Counted from the stretch's first letter, positions 52,634 to 60,134 are shown. The stretch is DNA of 64,000 nucleotides from Streptococcus parasanguinis (GCF_001073155.1 NZ_JVEE01000017.1:1-64000), one strand, 5' to 3'. Notes: generated by a model from the letters alone, not told the origin. Translations and numbers: made by a program.

Positions 52634-53400
52634 TAGAATCCCAACCTTTCATCTTGTTTCTGAACGTTTGGCTGTTTAGGCATTTGCTGATTGCGGTATT
52701 TTTCAAATTTACTAGCATTGAAGAGTGTATCTGGTGTTAAGTATTTAGACATCTTTGTGTTGTCCTTCCATTCGTTTGTCTTAACATCAATCACATATTT
52801 GAAGTCTTCAATTGTGTAGTTCTCACTTAATCTTCCATTGATCAGCCTTTGAGTTGACTTGCTAGTTGATTTGAAATGTGAACCGGTTTTTTCATTTAGA
52901 TATTTGATAATTTCTTCATAGACATCTGGTTGGGGCTTTTGCCCCTTATCTATTTCTATATCTTTATCTATATCTATATCTATATCTCCATTACACTTTG
53001 TTACATCGGTGTTACATTGTAACGTTTTTTGGTTTTCTCGATGCTTGCGAACTCTACGGGCGCTAGCTGTTTCACTACCTATCATTTCTGGAACTTGTTC
53101 AAGATTGAACTGGTAATTGTCTGATGTTGTCAATAATTTCTTTTTAGTTAAAAACATCAATGCCAATCTAATTGCTTCCGGATCTTCATCAATGATGAGT
53201 GATAGTTCTTCAGCTAGATCTTCAGCCAATCCCTCAAAGTACAATTTTCCTTGTTCAGCTAGACTTACAAGCATCATCTTCAGATAGATGATTGTGATTT
53301 CTTCTCCTCCAGGGAGCTTCCTCATTAGCTTCATTTCCTTGGAATTAAAGAAGTCCTCTTTTAATTGCAACCAGTAATATCTACGGTTTTCAGTTACCAT
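52633..53400 (-). CDS. Phage replisome organiser, DnaD-like
   Basis: A 255-residue replication initiator. The N-terminal domain (RRYYWLQLKEDFFNSKEMKL, PGGEEITIIYLKMM) is the phage replisome organiser winged helix. The C-terminal part (EEIIKYLNEKTGSHFKSTS, LTPDTLFNASKFEKYR) is the DnaD/replication-protein conserved region. Between them, DIDIDIDKDIEIDK is encoded by TATATC-type repeats that may form the phage origin. Confidence 0.88.
   Translation of the reverse strand: MVTENRRYYWLQLKEDFFNSKEMKLMRKLPGGEEITIIYLKMMLVSLAEQGKLYFEGLAEDLAEELSLIIDEDPEAIRLALMFLTKKKLLTTSDNYQFNLEQVPEMIGSETASARRVRKHRENQKTLQCNTDVTKCNGDIDIDIDKDIEIDKGQKPQPDVYEEIIKYLNEKTGSHFKSTSKSTQRLINGRLSENYTIEDFKYVIDVKTNEWKDNTKMSKYLTPDTLFNASKFEKYRNQQMPKQPNVQKQDERLGF
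52948..53024. repeat. Candidate phage replication origin repeats
   Basis: Within the replisome organiser gene, TCTATAT/TATATC hexamer repeats (52948-52987) form a low-melting tract. Next to them are several TTACA repeats in both orientations (ATTACAC, GTTACAT, GTTACAT, TTGTAAC) at 52990-53024. AT-rich tract plus iterons inside the initiator gene is a known phage origin layout. Confidence 0.5.
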
Positions 53401-53403
53401 TCA

Positions 53404-54729
53404 TCAGGCCTCCTTATTTGAAAATTTTGCGTACTCTTTTAGGAAGAATAATTGGACAGTCCCAAGGCTCCCATGCCTGTTCTTCTCAAGAATAAGTTCT
53501 GTTACATTGTCCGGCTCCTCTTGTTCATCTCGCTTGTAATAAGCTTCTCTATACAAGAAGGCTACTATGTCAGCGTCCTGCTCAATAGATCCGGATTCTC
53601 TCAGATCTGAAAGGATTGGGCGTTTGTCATTTCGCTGATCAACTCCACGGGAAAGCTGACTGAGGGCGATGACCGGAACTTTCAATTCTTTTGCCAGAAT
53701 CTTCAATTGCCTTGAAATTTCAGATACTTCCTGTTGCCTGTTTTCTCTTCCTCTACCTTCTATTAGTTGTAGATAGTCAATCACAATCAATCCTAGACCG
53801 TCATTTTCTTGAGCTAACCTTTTGGCCTTTGATCTAATTTCTGAAATCTTTACTCCTGCTGTATCATCAATGAAGATCTTCCCTCTTGCTAGTCGTTCCT
53901 GTGCTGAAATCATTCTGCGCCATTCACTTTCGGTGAGATTTCCAGTTCTAACATGATACGATGGAATCAATCCTTCTGCTGACAGCATACGTTCAACCAA
54001 GCTTTCTGCTCCCATTTCTAGTGAAAAGATTGCTACTGCTTTATCTGAATTCTTAGCTACGTTCTGGGCAATATTCAGAGCAAATGCTGTCTTACCCATT
54101 GCAGGTCTTGCAGCAATAATGATCAAGTTATCTTCATGGAGGCCTGTCGTGATTTGATCAAAATCAGTGAATCCTGTTGAAGTTCCTGTCACATCACCAA
54201 CCTTCTGAGAGCGTTCATCTAGAATAGATTGTGTTGAATCAATCACATCAATGATGGGCCTGAAGCCTTTTTTCTGTTCATTTGAGATTGTTGATAAATT
54301 CTGCTCAGTTTGAGAAAGGATCTCATTCAAGTCTTTCTGGCCATCATAAACGCTTGAAATGCTATGGCTCAGATCTTCAATGACCTTTCTGGCCCTTGAT
54401 TTTTCAGCAACTACTTTTGAATAGTGTTCAATGTGGGCGCTTGTGGGGACTGCATTGATAAGGCTTGCCAGGAATGGCATCCCCCCAATTTGTTCAAATT
54501 GCCCAATAGAGTCAAGGGCAGATTTTACAGATACGGGATCAATTGGGTCACCTTTATCAGACAACTCTTGCATGATGTTGAATACCATTCCATGCGACAG
54601 TTTGAAAAAACTATCTTTTGTCAAGTATTCAGAAGCGATGTGGATCTTATCAGGATCAAGGAAGATGGAACCTAACACAGCTTGTTCAGCTAATAGATCA
54701 TGAGGCAGTACATTCATATTTTCTGCCAT
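53404..54729 (-). CDS. Replicative DNA helicase, DnaB family
   Basis: A 441-residue hexameric 5'-3' helicase. The N-terminal domain (PHDLLAEQAVLGSIFLDPD), Walker A ARPAMGKTAFALNIA near residue 205, H2/Walker B GLIVIDYLQLIEG, and the arginine-finger region KNRHGSLGTV are all present. It is phage-encoded and works with the loader and organiser genes downstream. It is separated from the organiser gene by three bases. Confidence 0.95.
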   Translation of the reverse strand: MAENMNVLPHDLLAEQAVLGSIFLDPDKIHIASEYLTKDSFFKLSHGMVFNIMQELSDKGDPIDPVSVKSALDSIGQFEQIGGMPFLASLINAVPTSAHIEHYSKVVAEKSRARKVIEDLSHSISSVYDGQKDLNEILSQTEQNLSTISNEQKKGFRPIIDVIDSTQSILDERSQKVGDVTGTSTGFTDFDQITTGLHEDNLIIIAARPAMGKTAFALNIAQNVAKNSDKAVAIFSLEMGAESLVERMLSAEGLIPSYHVRTGNLTESEWRRMISAQERLARGKIFIDDTAGVKISEIRSKAKRLAQENDGLGLIVIDYLQLIEGRGRENRQQEVSEISRQLKILAKELKVPVIALSQLSRGVDQRNDKRPILSDLRESGSIEQDADIVAFLYREAYYKRDEQEEPDNVTELILEKNRHGSLGTVQLFFLKEYAKFSNKEA

Positions 54730-54739
54730 TTAATAACTC

Positions 54740-54916
54740 CTATCTGCGATAACCGAAGCGCATTGCTTCCCGTGCTTCTTGGATGCGTTGTTGTTCTTCG
54801 ATCATTTTCTTGAGTTCACGCTTTGACTCTTTGCATCTTTCACTAATTGCACTGATAATAATCATTTGAAGCAAGATCACCATGATCAATAAAGCAATAA
54901 TAATTTCTAGTAACAT
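54740..54916 (-). CDS. Small membrane protein, 58 residues
   Basis: ATG 54916 has GGAGG seven bases upstream. One hydrophobic helix (LLEIIIALLIMVILLQMIII) is followed by a charged, helical tail (KESKRELKKMIEEQQRIQEA) ending RFGYRR. It lies two bases after the wHTH gene and ten bases before the helicase start. The role is unknown. Confidence 0.72.
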   Translation of the reverse strand: MLLEIIIALLIMVILLQMIIISAISERCKESKRELKKMIEEQQRIQEAREAMRFGYRR

Positions 54917-54918
54917 TT

Positions 54919-55251
54919 TTAATTCCTCCAGTATTCATTCAAGTCAACAGCCATGATTGCTGCCAAGTTCTTTTGTTCTGTCAAGATTTGGCGCTTGTAG
55001 GGTGCCAATCCCTCATTCCGTTCTTCATCATTCTTAGGAAGATAATACCCATTTGGCTTTCTCTTCTTTGCAACTATTGGATGCCCAAAGTTTACACGCA
55101 AGCTCTCAATGATATTTTCTATTGCTCTCTTATCGCATTGAAATTCATTTCTGAGCTGAACTGCTGTGATTGGCATTTCATTTGTTGCGTAGTTCTTGAT
55201 GTAGTTAAGGACATTTGCCTCAGTGGCTGTCATCTCTCTAGATATTGCCAT
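54919..55251 (-). CDS. Winged helix-turn-helix phage protein
   Basis: A 110-residue protein whose residues 1-70 read as a winged helix (TATEANVLNYIKNY, TAVQLRNEFQCDKRAIENII, KRKPNGYYLP). GGAGG lies six bases before the ATG. It is probably a regulator or replication accessory. The gap to the next gene upstream (55252-55318) holds a hairpin (GCGCCTGA/TCGGGTGC) followed by a T run on the plus strand. Confidence 0.7.
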   Translation of the reverse strand: MAISREMTATEANVLNYIKNYATNEMPITAVQLRNEFQCDKRAIENIIESLRVNFGHPIVAKKRKPNGYYLPKNDEERNEGLAPYKRQILTEQKNLAAIMAVDLNEYWRN

Positions 55252-55318
55252 GTGTGCCCTCCTTGTGTTATAATTGTTTTAGTAATTTTGTTAAGCGCCT
55301 GATTTTTTCGGGTGCTTT

Positions 55319-55597
55319 TTATTTTTGCATTGAACGACAAAACCGCTGAACATCTTCAAGGTTGTAAAGGTATTTCCCACCTTTTCCAGATTGCTGGAAC
55401 TGAAACTTCCCTTGGTCTCTCCATTCCTCAAGTTTTGTTCTTCCCCAGCCAGTGGATGCTTGAAGTTCTTTGATAGAGACCCATGTTGTCTGTCTTGATG
55501 TTCTTTTCTTAGCTTCATCCAATGCTTTGATATTTAATTGAACCAGCTCTTCAAATAGTTTATCTTTGAACTCTGGACCAAATAATTCCAATACCAT
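55319..55597 (-). CDS. Excisionase/MerR-type HTH phage protein
   Basis: A 92-residue protein with a C-terminal helix-turn-helix of the excisionase/HTH_17 style (WVSIKELQASTGWGRTKLEE, GKGGKYLYNLEDVQRF). It follows cro without a gap. It could be the phage excisionase or an early regulator; no separate Xis candidate is seen. Confidence 0.65.
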   Translation of the reverse strand: MVLELFGPEFKDKLFEELVQLNIKALDEAKKRTSRQTTWVSIKELQASTGWGRTKLEEWRDQGKFQFQQSGKGGKYLYNLEDVQRFCRSMQK

Positions 55598-55810
55598 CTA
55601 TCTTTCCTCGAATTTTTCCCATGATTCAGAAATTCGCAATTTCTTATTTATGCGCAATTTCAAATCATCACTGCCTTTCCCGTTCTTGAACATCTGTGTG
55701 ATCATCGCTGGGCTAACCCCGACCACAGTTGCAAGATCCGAACGAGTCCATCCACGTTTGTGGAGTTCTTCTTCTACAAGCTCAATCCATTTACGATGTT
55801 GTTGGCTCAT
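55598..55810 (-). CDS. Cro-like repressor
   Basis: A 70-residue XRE helix-turn-helix (LHKRGWTRSDLATVVGVSPA, then MITQMFKNGKG) that is the first gene of the leftward early operon and diverges from the cI gene across the operator region. GGAGG lies seven bases before the ATG. By position it acts as Cro. Confidence 0.82.
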   Translation of the reverse strand: MSQQHRKWIELVEEELHKRGWTRSDLATVVGVSPAMITQMFKNGKGSDDLKLRINKKLRISESWEKFEER

Positions 55811-56110
55811 GTTTTTTCCTCCTTTATTTTCAATAGAGTTAAAGAGTTAGTAAATTGTTTTAAAAACGCTTGACAATTTTAATGTATAGTATTAAAATGA
55901 AAGCATAATTAAAAACCTTGATAAAACGTTATATCTATCAATTTTCTTGCTCGCCAAAGCTATTTTATTTTTAGGTAAGTTTTAACTCTGTTTTTTACTA
56001 ACTCATTAACTTACAAAAACTATTTTAATACTCCACATTAACTTTGTCAAGTGTTTTAATGTGAAATATTAAATATTTTTTGTCATATTCTCAGAAAGGT
56101 TGAAAAATCA
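55811..56110. promoter_or_regulatory. cI-cro operator and divergent promoter region
   Basis: A 300-base gap without a gene. Three operators share the plan TTTTAAT-N7-ATTAAA: O1 55876-55898 (perfect 8-bp arms), O2 56022-56044 and O3 56053-56075. Rightward promoters are TTGACA-17-TAAAAT (55870-55898, O1 in the spacer) and TTGTCA-17-TATTAA (56044-56072, O3 in the spacer, before cI). A leftward TTGTCA overlaps TTGACA at 55870 and probably belongs to the cro promoter. Confidence 0.8.
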
Positions 56111-56458
56111 ATGTTTCAGACATTTGACAGAATTAAAGAACTTGCCCAAAAGCAAGGGCTTTCAATAAATTTATTGGAAGAAAAACTAGGTTATAGTAGG
56201 AATACTATTTATAATCTAAAAAATTCCAAACCGTCTACTGAACGAATTTCAGAAATCGCAGATTACTTCAATGTGTCCACCGACTACCTCTTGGGACGCA
56301 CGGAAAATCCTAACATTGCGAAAGATGGTGATGCTTCTGCACCATTAGATCTCAGAGATATTGCTGCGCAATCAATGTTATTTGACGGAAAACCATTGAC
56401 GGAAGATGACATAGATTTCATTACAGCAGTTCTGGAGGCGCACTTGAAAAATAAATAG
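56111..56458 (+). CDS. CI-like phage repressor, XRE family
   Basis: A 115-residue repressor. Residues 1-65 are a classic helix-turn-helix (LAQKQGLSINLLEEKLGYSR, NTIYNLKNSKPS, DYFNVSTDYLLGRTE). The C-terminal 50 residues are short and acidic and lack a LexA/S24 peptidase, so control would depend on an ImmA-type antirepressor protease. That partner gene follows directly and appears broken. Confidence 0.88.
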   Translation: MFQTFDRIKELAQKQGLSINLLEEKLGYSRNTIYNLKNSKPSTERISEIADYFNVSTDYLLGRTENPNIAKDGDASAPLDLRDIAAQSMLFDGKPLTEDDIDFITAVLEAHLKNK

Positions 56459-56469
56459 AGGTATACTAT

Positions 56470-56884
56470 ATGACAGTACAAGAGCTTTGTGCCAAAGAAG
56501 GTGTGAATCTCTGCTACTTTGATGGAAGCAATTGGCACAGCCCCGGCTTCTTCAATCCTGCTTTGAATGTTCTAGCGCTGGACTTTAATTTGTCAGTAGA
56601 AGATCAAAAACAAGTAGCTCTTCACGAGTAACGATGAACAAAAACAAGTTGCTCTTCATGAACTTGGTCACAAAGAACACACTCCTTTTCAATACGAATT
56701 GAACAGGGAGCTTTGCGAATTACAAGCAGATAGAAGCATGATTCATCACTTGCTTGAAGAAGAATTGAAGTTGATGGATGATGTGAGAGATTTCAACTAT
56801 CTGCATTTTATGGAAAAATACAGTCTAAAGACCATCGCAAATGAAACGATGGTCAAAGACGAATATAATTCACTAATTAGTTAG
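56470..56884 (+). pseudogene. immA: Disrupted ImmA-type metallopeptidase
   Basis: The first frame (56470-56631) encodes MTVQELCAKEGVNLCYFDGS and stops at TAA right after QVALHE, inside the zinc motif. A second copy of the same segment follows in the +1 frame (56633 onward) and continues through HELGHKEHT to NSLIS at 56884. The two copies differ at several bases, so the break is a recombination joint rather than a simple tandem slip. ImmA cleaves CI-type repressors during induction. Neither frame alone gives an intact HExxH enzyme. Confidence 0.82.
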
Positions 56885-56899
56885 ATAAGGAGAAAAATA

Positions 56900-57274
56900 A
56901 TGGCTATTGCAAAAGTTATCCGTATTCTGGATCAATATACAGTTATGATAGATAAAGGGTATGACTCTAAATCAATTCATGTTGATACAAAAATAAGTAT
57001 TTATGAACCAGGTCCTGAGATTACAGATATAGACGGTAATTCTCTTGGCAGATATGATTTTTTAAAAGGAGATCTAATTATCACTGAAGTCTATCCTAAA
57101 TTTTCAATTGCACAAAGTTTAAAGGAGAATACTACGTTCTCTGTATCTAGTTTTTTGAATGGTGGGAAACAGATGGTTAAGAGCGCTCTTGATGTAAATG
57201 AAAAAGACATTAATCCACTAAAAGCAAAAAATCCTAAGATTCAAGTTGGTGATTTAGTTAAATTGAAATTATAA
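56900..57274 (+). CDS. Hypothetical protein of the lysogeny module, 124 residues
   Basis: Has AAGGAG seven bases before its ATG. Two beta-rich halves: residues 1-70 (VIRILDQYTVMIDKGYDSKS, ISIYEPGPEITDIDGNSLG) and a C-terminal KIQVGDLVKLKL that looks like a small barrel end. It occurs next to immA. No family or function is recognised; a role beside the adjacent defence unit cannot be excluded. Confidence 0.7.
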   Translation: MAIAKVIRILDQYTVMIDKGYDSKSIHVDTKISIYEPGPEITDIDGNSLGRYDFLKGDLIITEVYPKFSIAQSLKENTTFSVSSFLNGGKQMVKSALDVNEKDINPLKAKNPKIQVGDLVKLKL

Positions 57275-57278
57275 TGAC

Positions 57279-57379
57279 TTGACGCGATCATAGAATAATG
57301 ATAAGATAGAAGGGAATTAAATGGCTACGGATGTGGCTAGGAATACCTTCTATCTCCTAGATAGGAGGTTTTCTTTTTT
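57279..57379 (+). ncRNA. Predicted pseudoknotted RNA antitoxin with promoter and terminator
   Basis: TTGACG (57279-57284), a 17-base spacer and TAAGAT (57302-57307) with TGA before it form a strong extended promoter. A transcript starting near 57313 would end at about 57379 after a 10-bp hairpin (57345-57354 with 57360-57369) and a T run. The five loop bases TCCTA (57355-57359) are fully complementary to TAGGA at 57338-57342, three bases upstream, which allows an H-type pseudoknot. The 3' arm contains AGGAGG, the ribosome site of the Abi gene. The layout matches the RNA motif known upstream of abiF-type genes; identity to that motif is not verified. Confidence 0.7.
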
Positions 57380-58376
57380 GTCTACTAATAAACCTTTTCT
57401 AACATACAACCAACAAATTGCATTAATGAGAAACAAGAGAATCGTTATTGAAAATGAGATTTTCACAAAAGAAGTCCTTCAAAGTATTTCTTATTATGGA
57501 ATTGTGAATGGCTATAAAGATATATTCGGGACTTTTTTTAATAATGAATTAAACATCGAACAATTTAATGAGCCTGTTTCGTTTACTTCATTACATCGAA
57601 TTTTTCTGATAGACCAAGCGCTTAACAATTTATTGTTCAAATATATAATCTATATTGAAAAATCCTTAAAAACTAAACTATCCTACAAAATTGCTCAAAA
57701 AATTGGAGTTTCTATGTTGGAATATTTGGATTTTGAAAAGTACAAATCTAATGGCGAGCTTGATCGAAAAGCAGAAATTAGTAATATAAAAAATCAAATT
57801 GATAACAATAAGAACAGTGCTTCGATTCAGCATTACAGGATAAAACATGGCGATATTCCGCCTTGGGTCGCCACTGGAGGTATTTATTTTGGGACTACAA
57901 TTAATTGGTACAAAATTTGTAGAGAAGATATAAAAATTGATATAGCAAAACAATTCTTCGAATATTTCGAACTAGATGGAGAAAGTGCCAAGGAGCTACT
58001 TCTTTCTATGCTATCTTTATTACAAGAATATAGAAATAATATAGCACACGGTAATAGAACTTTTTTATCGAATGTGACAAATGAATTAACCAAAGTCCTT
58101 CTTCTTTCGGTGCTTTCAAAAGAAGTTCTAACTGAAAAAGAATATCTTAGTGGAATCGGGAAAAAAGATTTGTTTGCTGTAATGCTTTCTATTGCTGTGC
58201 TAATTAATGACCCTATTGTATTCAGACAGTATTTATATGATTTTGGTGCTTTATTTACAAATGATGAATTCAATCCTAGAGTCAACTATTCTCCAAGGGG
58301 AGATATATATGCAACGCTAAATATACCAGAAGACTTTTTAAAACGGATAGCTGAAATATATAAAATAAAATTTTAA
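57378..58376 (+). CDS. Abi_2 family HEPN abortive-infection protein (AbiF/AbiD-like)
   Basis: A 332-residue protein of the Abi_2 (AbiD/AbiF) family. The start KPFLTYNQQIALMRNKRI, then SISYYGIVNGYKDIF near residue 40, and EYRNNIAHGNRTF near residue 245, which holds the HEPN ribonuclease motif R-x4-H. TTG 57378 is chosen: AGGAGG lies nine bases upstream, and the family consensus begins just there. An ATG at 57321 would translate the RNA gene in front of it. HEPN Abi proteins cleave RNA and stop growth of infected cells. The site is inside the terminator hairpin of the RNA, so translation and transcription should both be limited by that RNA. Confidence 0.85.
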   Translation: MSTNKPFLTYNQQIALMRNKRIVIENEIFTKEVLQSISYYGIVNGYKDIFGTFFNNELNIEQFNEPVSFTSLHRIFLIDQALNNLLFKYIIYIEKSLKTKLSYKIAQKIGVSMLEYLDFEKYKSNGELDRKAEISNIKNQIDNNKNSASIQHYRIKHGDIPPWVATGGIYFGTTINWYKICREDIKIDIAKQFFEYFELDGESAKELLLSMLSLLQEYRNNIAHGNRTFLSNVTNELTKVLLLSVLSKEVLTEKEYLSGIGKKDLFAVMLSIAVLINDPIVFRQYLYDFGALFTNDEFNPRVNYSPRGDIYATLNIPEDFLKRIAEIYKIKF

Positions 58377-58387
58377 TAAAAAATCCC

Positions 58388-58460
58388 CACACTCTCCTTC
58401 GCCAAAAATTGAGTGTGAGGAACACAATATAAGAAAAGCCATTAAAAAGGTCTTTTTCTT
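58388..58460. terminator. Hairpins after the Abi gene
   Basis: CACACTC (58388-58394) pairs with GAGTGTG (58411-58417), and AAGAAAA...TTTTTCTT (58431-58460) forms a second weak hairpin ending in T residues. They separate the Abi gene from the integrase. The efficiency is uncertain. Confidence 0.45.
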
Positions 58461-58494
58461 ATACCCATTTTACCAAGAAATGAGGTGAAACACA

Positions 58495-59580
58495 ATGGAA
58501 ATAAAGTCATATAAAAAGAAAAATGGCGATACAGCCTATAAATTTAGGATCTATGTTGGTAAAGAAAATGGAAAGGACAAGTATGTAAAGCGTCAGGGCT
58601 TCCAGACAAAAGCCAAGGCAAGAGCAGCACTTCTCCAACTTCAAACCGACCTTGAAAATAGCGAGGAAATCACTGTCAAGGAAATCACTGTTGAGGAAGT
58701 TGCTGAAGAATGGCTCAAGGAATATGCTGACACAGTACAGGATAGCACCTACATAAAGACCGAACGGAATATAAAAAATCATATTTATCCGACTTTGGGA
58801 GATAAAAAAATCTCTTCTCTCACTCCTCTTCAGCTTCAGGAACAAGTCAATGACTGGTCCAAGAAGTTGGTCTATGGACGTAAAATGAAAGGCTTGATGA
58901 ATAACATATGTAAGTACGCTATCAGACATGGCTACACCTCAACCAATCCGGTTGAGAGTGTAACAACTCTTGTCAGAAAGCAAGTAGATACAGATAGCGA
59001 TTTTTACGATAAGGAGGAACTGAAATCTTTCCTTGAATTAGTAGACCAAACTGATGAACTGAGGAAGAAAGTCCTCTTTCGTCTTCTAGCCTTCACAGGG
59101 GCTCGAAAAGGGGAGGTTTTAGCCCTCAAATGGGAAGACTGGACCAATAACACTCTGAGCATAAATAAAGCCATTACGAGAGGATTTGACGGGGAATCTG
59201 TCGGTCCTACAAAAAACAAAAGTAGCAACCGATTGATCAGCTTGGACGAAAAGACAAGTGAACTGCTCACAGAGTGGAGAGAAATGAATCCTACTACTAC
59301 TTTTATCTTTGAGAATGAATTAGGAAAACCAATACCAGGAACACTACCACGGAAATGGCTACAACAAATTGTCAAAGATTCGGATGTGCGTCCGATTAGG
59401 ATCCACGGCTTCCGACATACACATGCCAGCCTATGCTTCGAAGCTGGAATGACACTCAAACAGGTCCAGTATAGACTTGGACACTCAGATTTAAAAACAA
59501 CCATGAACATCTATACTCACATCACCAGAGAGGCCAAGGATGATATTGGTGAGAAATTTGCAAACTATATTGATTTTTAG
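58495..59580 (+). CDS. int: Phage integrase, tyrosine recombinase
   Basis: A 361-residue integrase. The N-terminal arm-binding domain (GDTAYKFRIYVGKENGKDKY), a core-binding helical domain (residues 65-165), and the catalytic domain with R in FTGARKGEVL, H-x-x-R in HGFRHTHAS, H in LGHSDLKTT and the nucleophile in MNIYTHI. GAGGTG lies before the ATG. It lies 155 bases from attR and should act at the 3' end of ssrA. Confidence 0.95.
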   Translation: MEIKSYKKKNGDTAYKFRIYVGKENGKDKYVKRQGFQTKAKARAALLQLQTDLENSEEITVKEITVEEVAEEWLKEYADTVQDSTYIKTERNIKNHIYPTLGDKKISSLTPLQLQEQVNDWSKKLVYGRKMKGLMNNICKYAIRHGYTSTNPVESVTTLVRKQVDTDSDFYDKEELKSFLELVDQTDELRKKVLFRLLAFTGARKGEVLALKWEDWTNNTLSINKAITRGFDGESVGPTKNKSSNRLISLDEKTSELLTEWREMNPTTTFIFENELGKPIPGTLPRKWLQQIVKDSDVRPIRIHGFRHTHASLCFEAGMTLKQVQYRLGHSDLKTTMNIYTHITREAKDDIGEKFANYIDF

Positions 59581-59596
59581 ACAAATAACATAAAGA

Positions 59597-59628
59597 CAGA
59601 CCCTTTGGATAAAAAAGGGTCTGTTTTT
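59597..59628 (+). terminator. Integrase terminator
   Basis: CAGACCCTT (59597-59605) and AAGGGTCTG (59615-59623) form a 9-bp stem followed by TTTTT. Confidence 0.85.
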
Positions 59629-59640
59629 GGGTCTGTCGGT

Positions 59641-59730
59641 TTCAAAAAGGTTCAAAAAGGAATAGAAAGTATAAAACAAAAAACGTTGTTTTTACAACGT
59701 TTTAGAAAAATTTAGAAAGCTTTAGAAACT
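59641..59730. repeat. attP right-arm repeats
   Basis: TTCAAAAAGG occurs twice in tandem (59641-59660). A 10-bp stem (59680-59689 with 59694-59703, loop TTTT) follows. Then TTTAGAAA starts at 59701, 59711 and 59721, three copies in exact 10-base phase, ending next to the attR core. The phasing suggests cooperative binding of integrase or excisionase. Confidence 0.65.
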
Positions 59731-59734
59731 ATAG

Positions 59735-59751
59735 ATGGAGCCGGTGGGAGT
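59735..59751. other. Attachment site attR core
   Basis: ATGGAGCCGGTGGGAGT, identical to attL at 19029-19045. It contains the 3' end of the tmRNA acceptor and T-stem, so integration restores a complete ssrA gene. Confidence 0.93.
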
Positions 59752-60081
59752 CGAACCCACGTCCAAACACCTGCCAGCATATTTGTCTACAACCATAGGT
59801 TATGTCTTAGTTTAACAGCTACACGACACATAACTCAAGCCCTGTACCTGCGAGTCTATCAATCTCTTATCTAACTTCTAGACAAAGTTAGATCGTATCT
59901 CGCTAAAATAAAGACCTGTCATCAAACACGAGCGATTCGAATCGGGTCACGCCTGCTGGTGTTTAGGCAGCTAAAGCGTAAGAATTATTATTTTTTGCAG
60001 TTATATTTAACTGGCGTTTTACATCCGCTAGATGAGTTGCAAAATATGCCTCATAATGCCTGTCGAATCCGTAACGACCCC
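59736..60081 (-). ncRNA. ssrA: Transfer-messenger RNA (tmRNA)
   Basis: About 346 bases. The 5' end GGGGTCGTTACGGATTCGAC and the 3' end GGTTCGACTCCCACCGGCTCC A form the alanyl-tRNA-like acceptor and T-arm. The resume frame (59963-59998) encodes AKNNNSYALAA and TAA, the degradation tag added to stalled proteins. The 3' CCA is not encoded. The prophage has used this gene as its target while leaving it complete. Confidence 0.96.
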
Positions 60082-60096
60082 AAAACGAATACAATT

Positions 60097-60125
60097 AGTA
60101 TATCAAAATGTAGCTAAAAATGCAA
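60097..60125 (-). promoter_or_regulatory. ssrA promoter
   Basis: On the minus strand TTGCAT (60120-60125), a 17-base spacer and TATACT (60097-60102) preceded by TGA. Transcription would start a few bases before the processed 5' end at 60081. Confidence 0.82.
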
Positions 60126-60134
60126 AAGAAAAAA

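Larger units (their letters stand above)
19029..59751. mobile_element. Temperate siphovirus prophage integrated in ssrA
   Basis: About 40.7 kb bounded by two identical 17-bp cores (19029-19045 and 59735-59751). All modules are present: integrase and repressor (plus strand, right end), cro, replication, late regulator, packaging, HK97-type head, long tail with tape measure, tail spike, holin and endolysin (minus strand), plus accessory cassettes. Only immA is visibly broken. It looks largely complete, so inducibility is possible but untested. Confidence 0.95.

Noticed and set aside
52633-53400. Repeat-encoded D-I-D-I run as a sign of a broken gene
   Set aside because: The frame is intact on both sides and both replisome-organiser domains are present, so it is treated as an origin-bearing linker.
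57321-57377. Upstream ATG extending the Abi protein by 19 residues
   Set aside because: The added codons run through the predicted RNA and its terminator hairpin, and the family consensus starts at the TTG, which has AGGAGG nine bases upstream.
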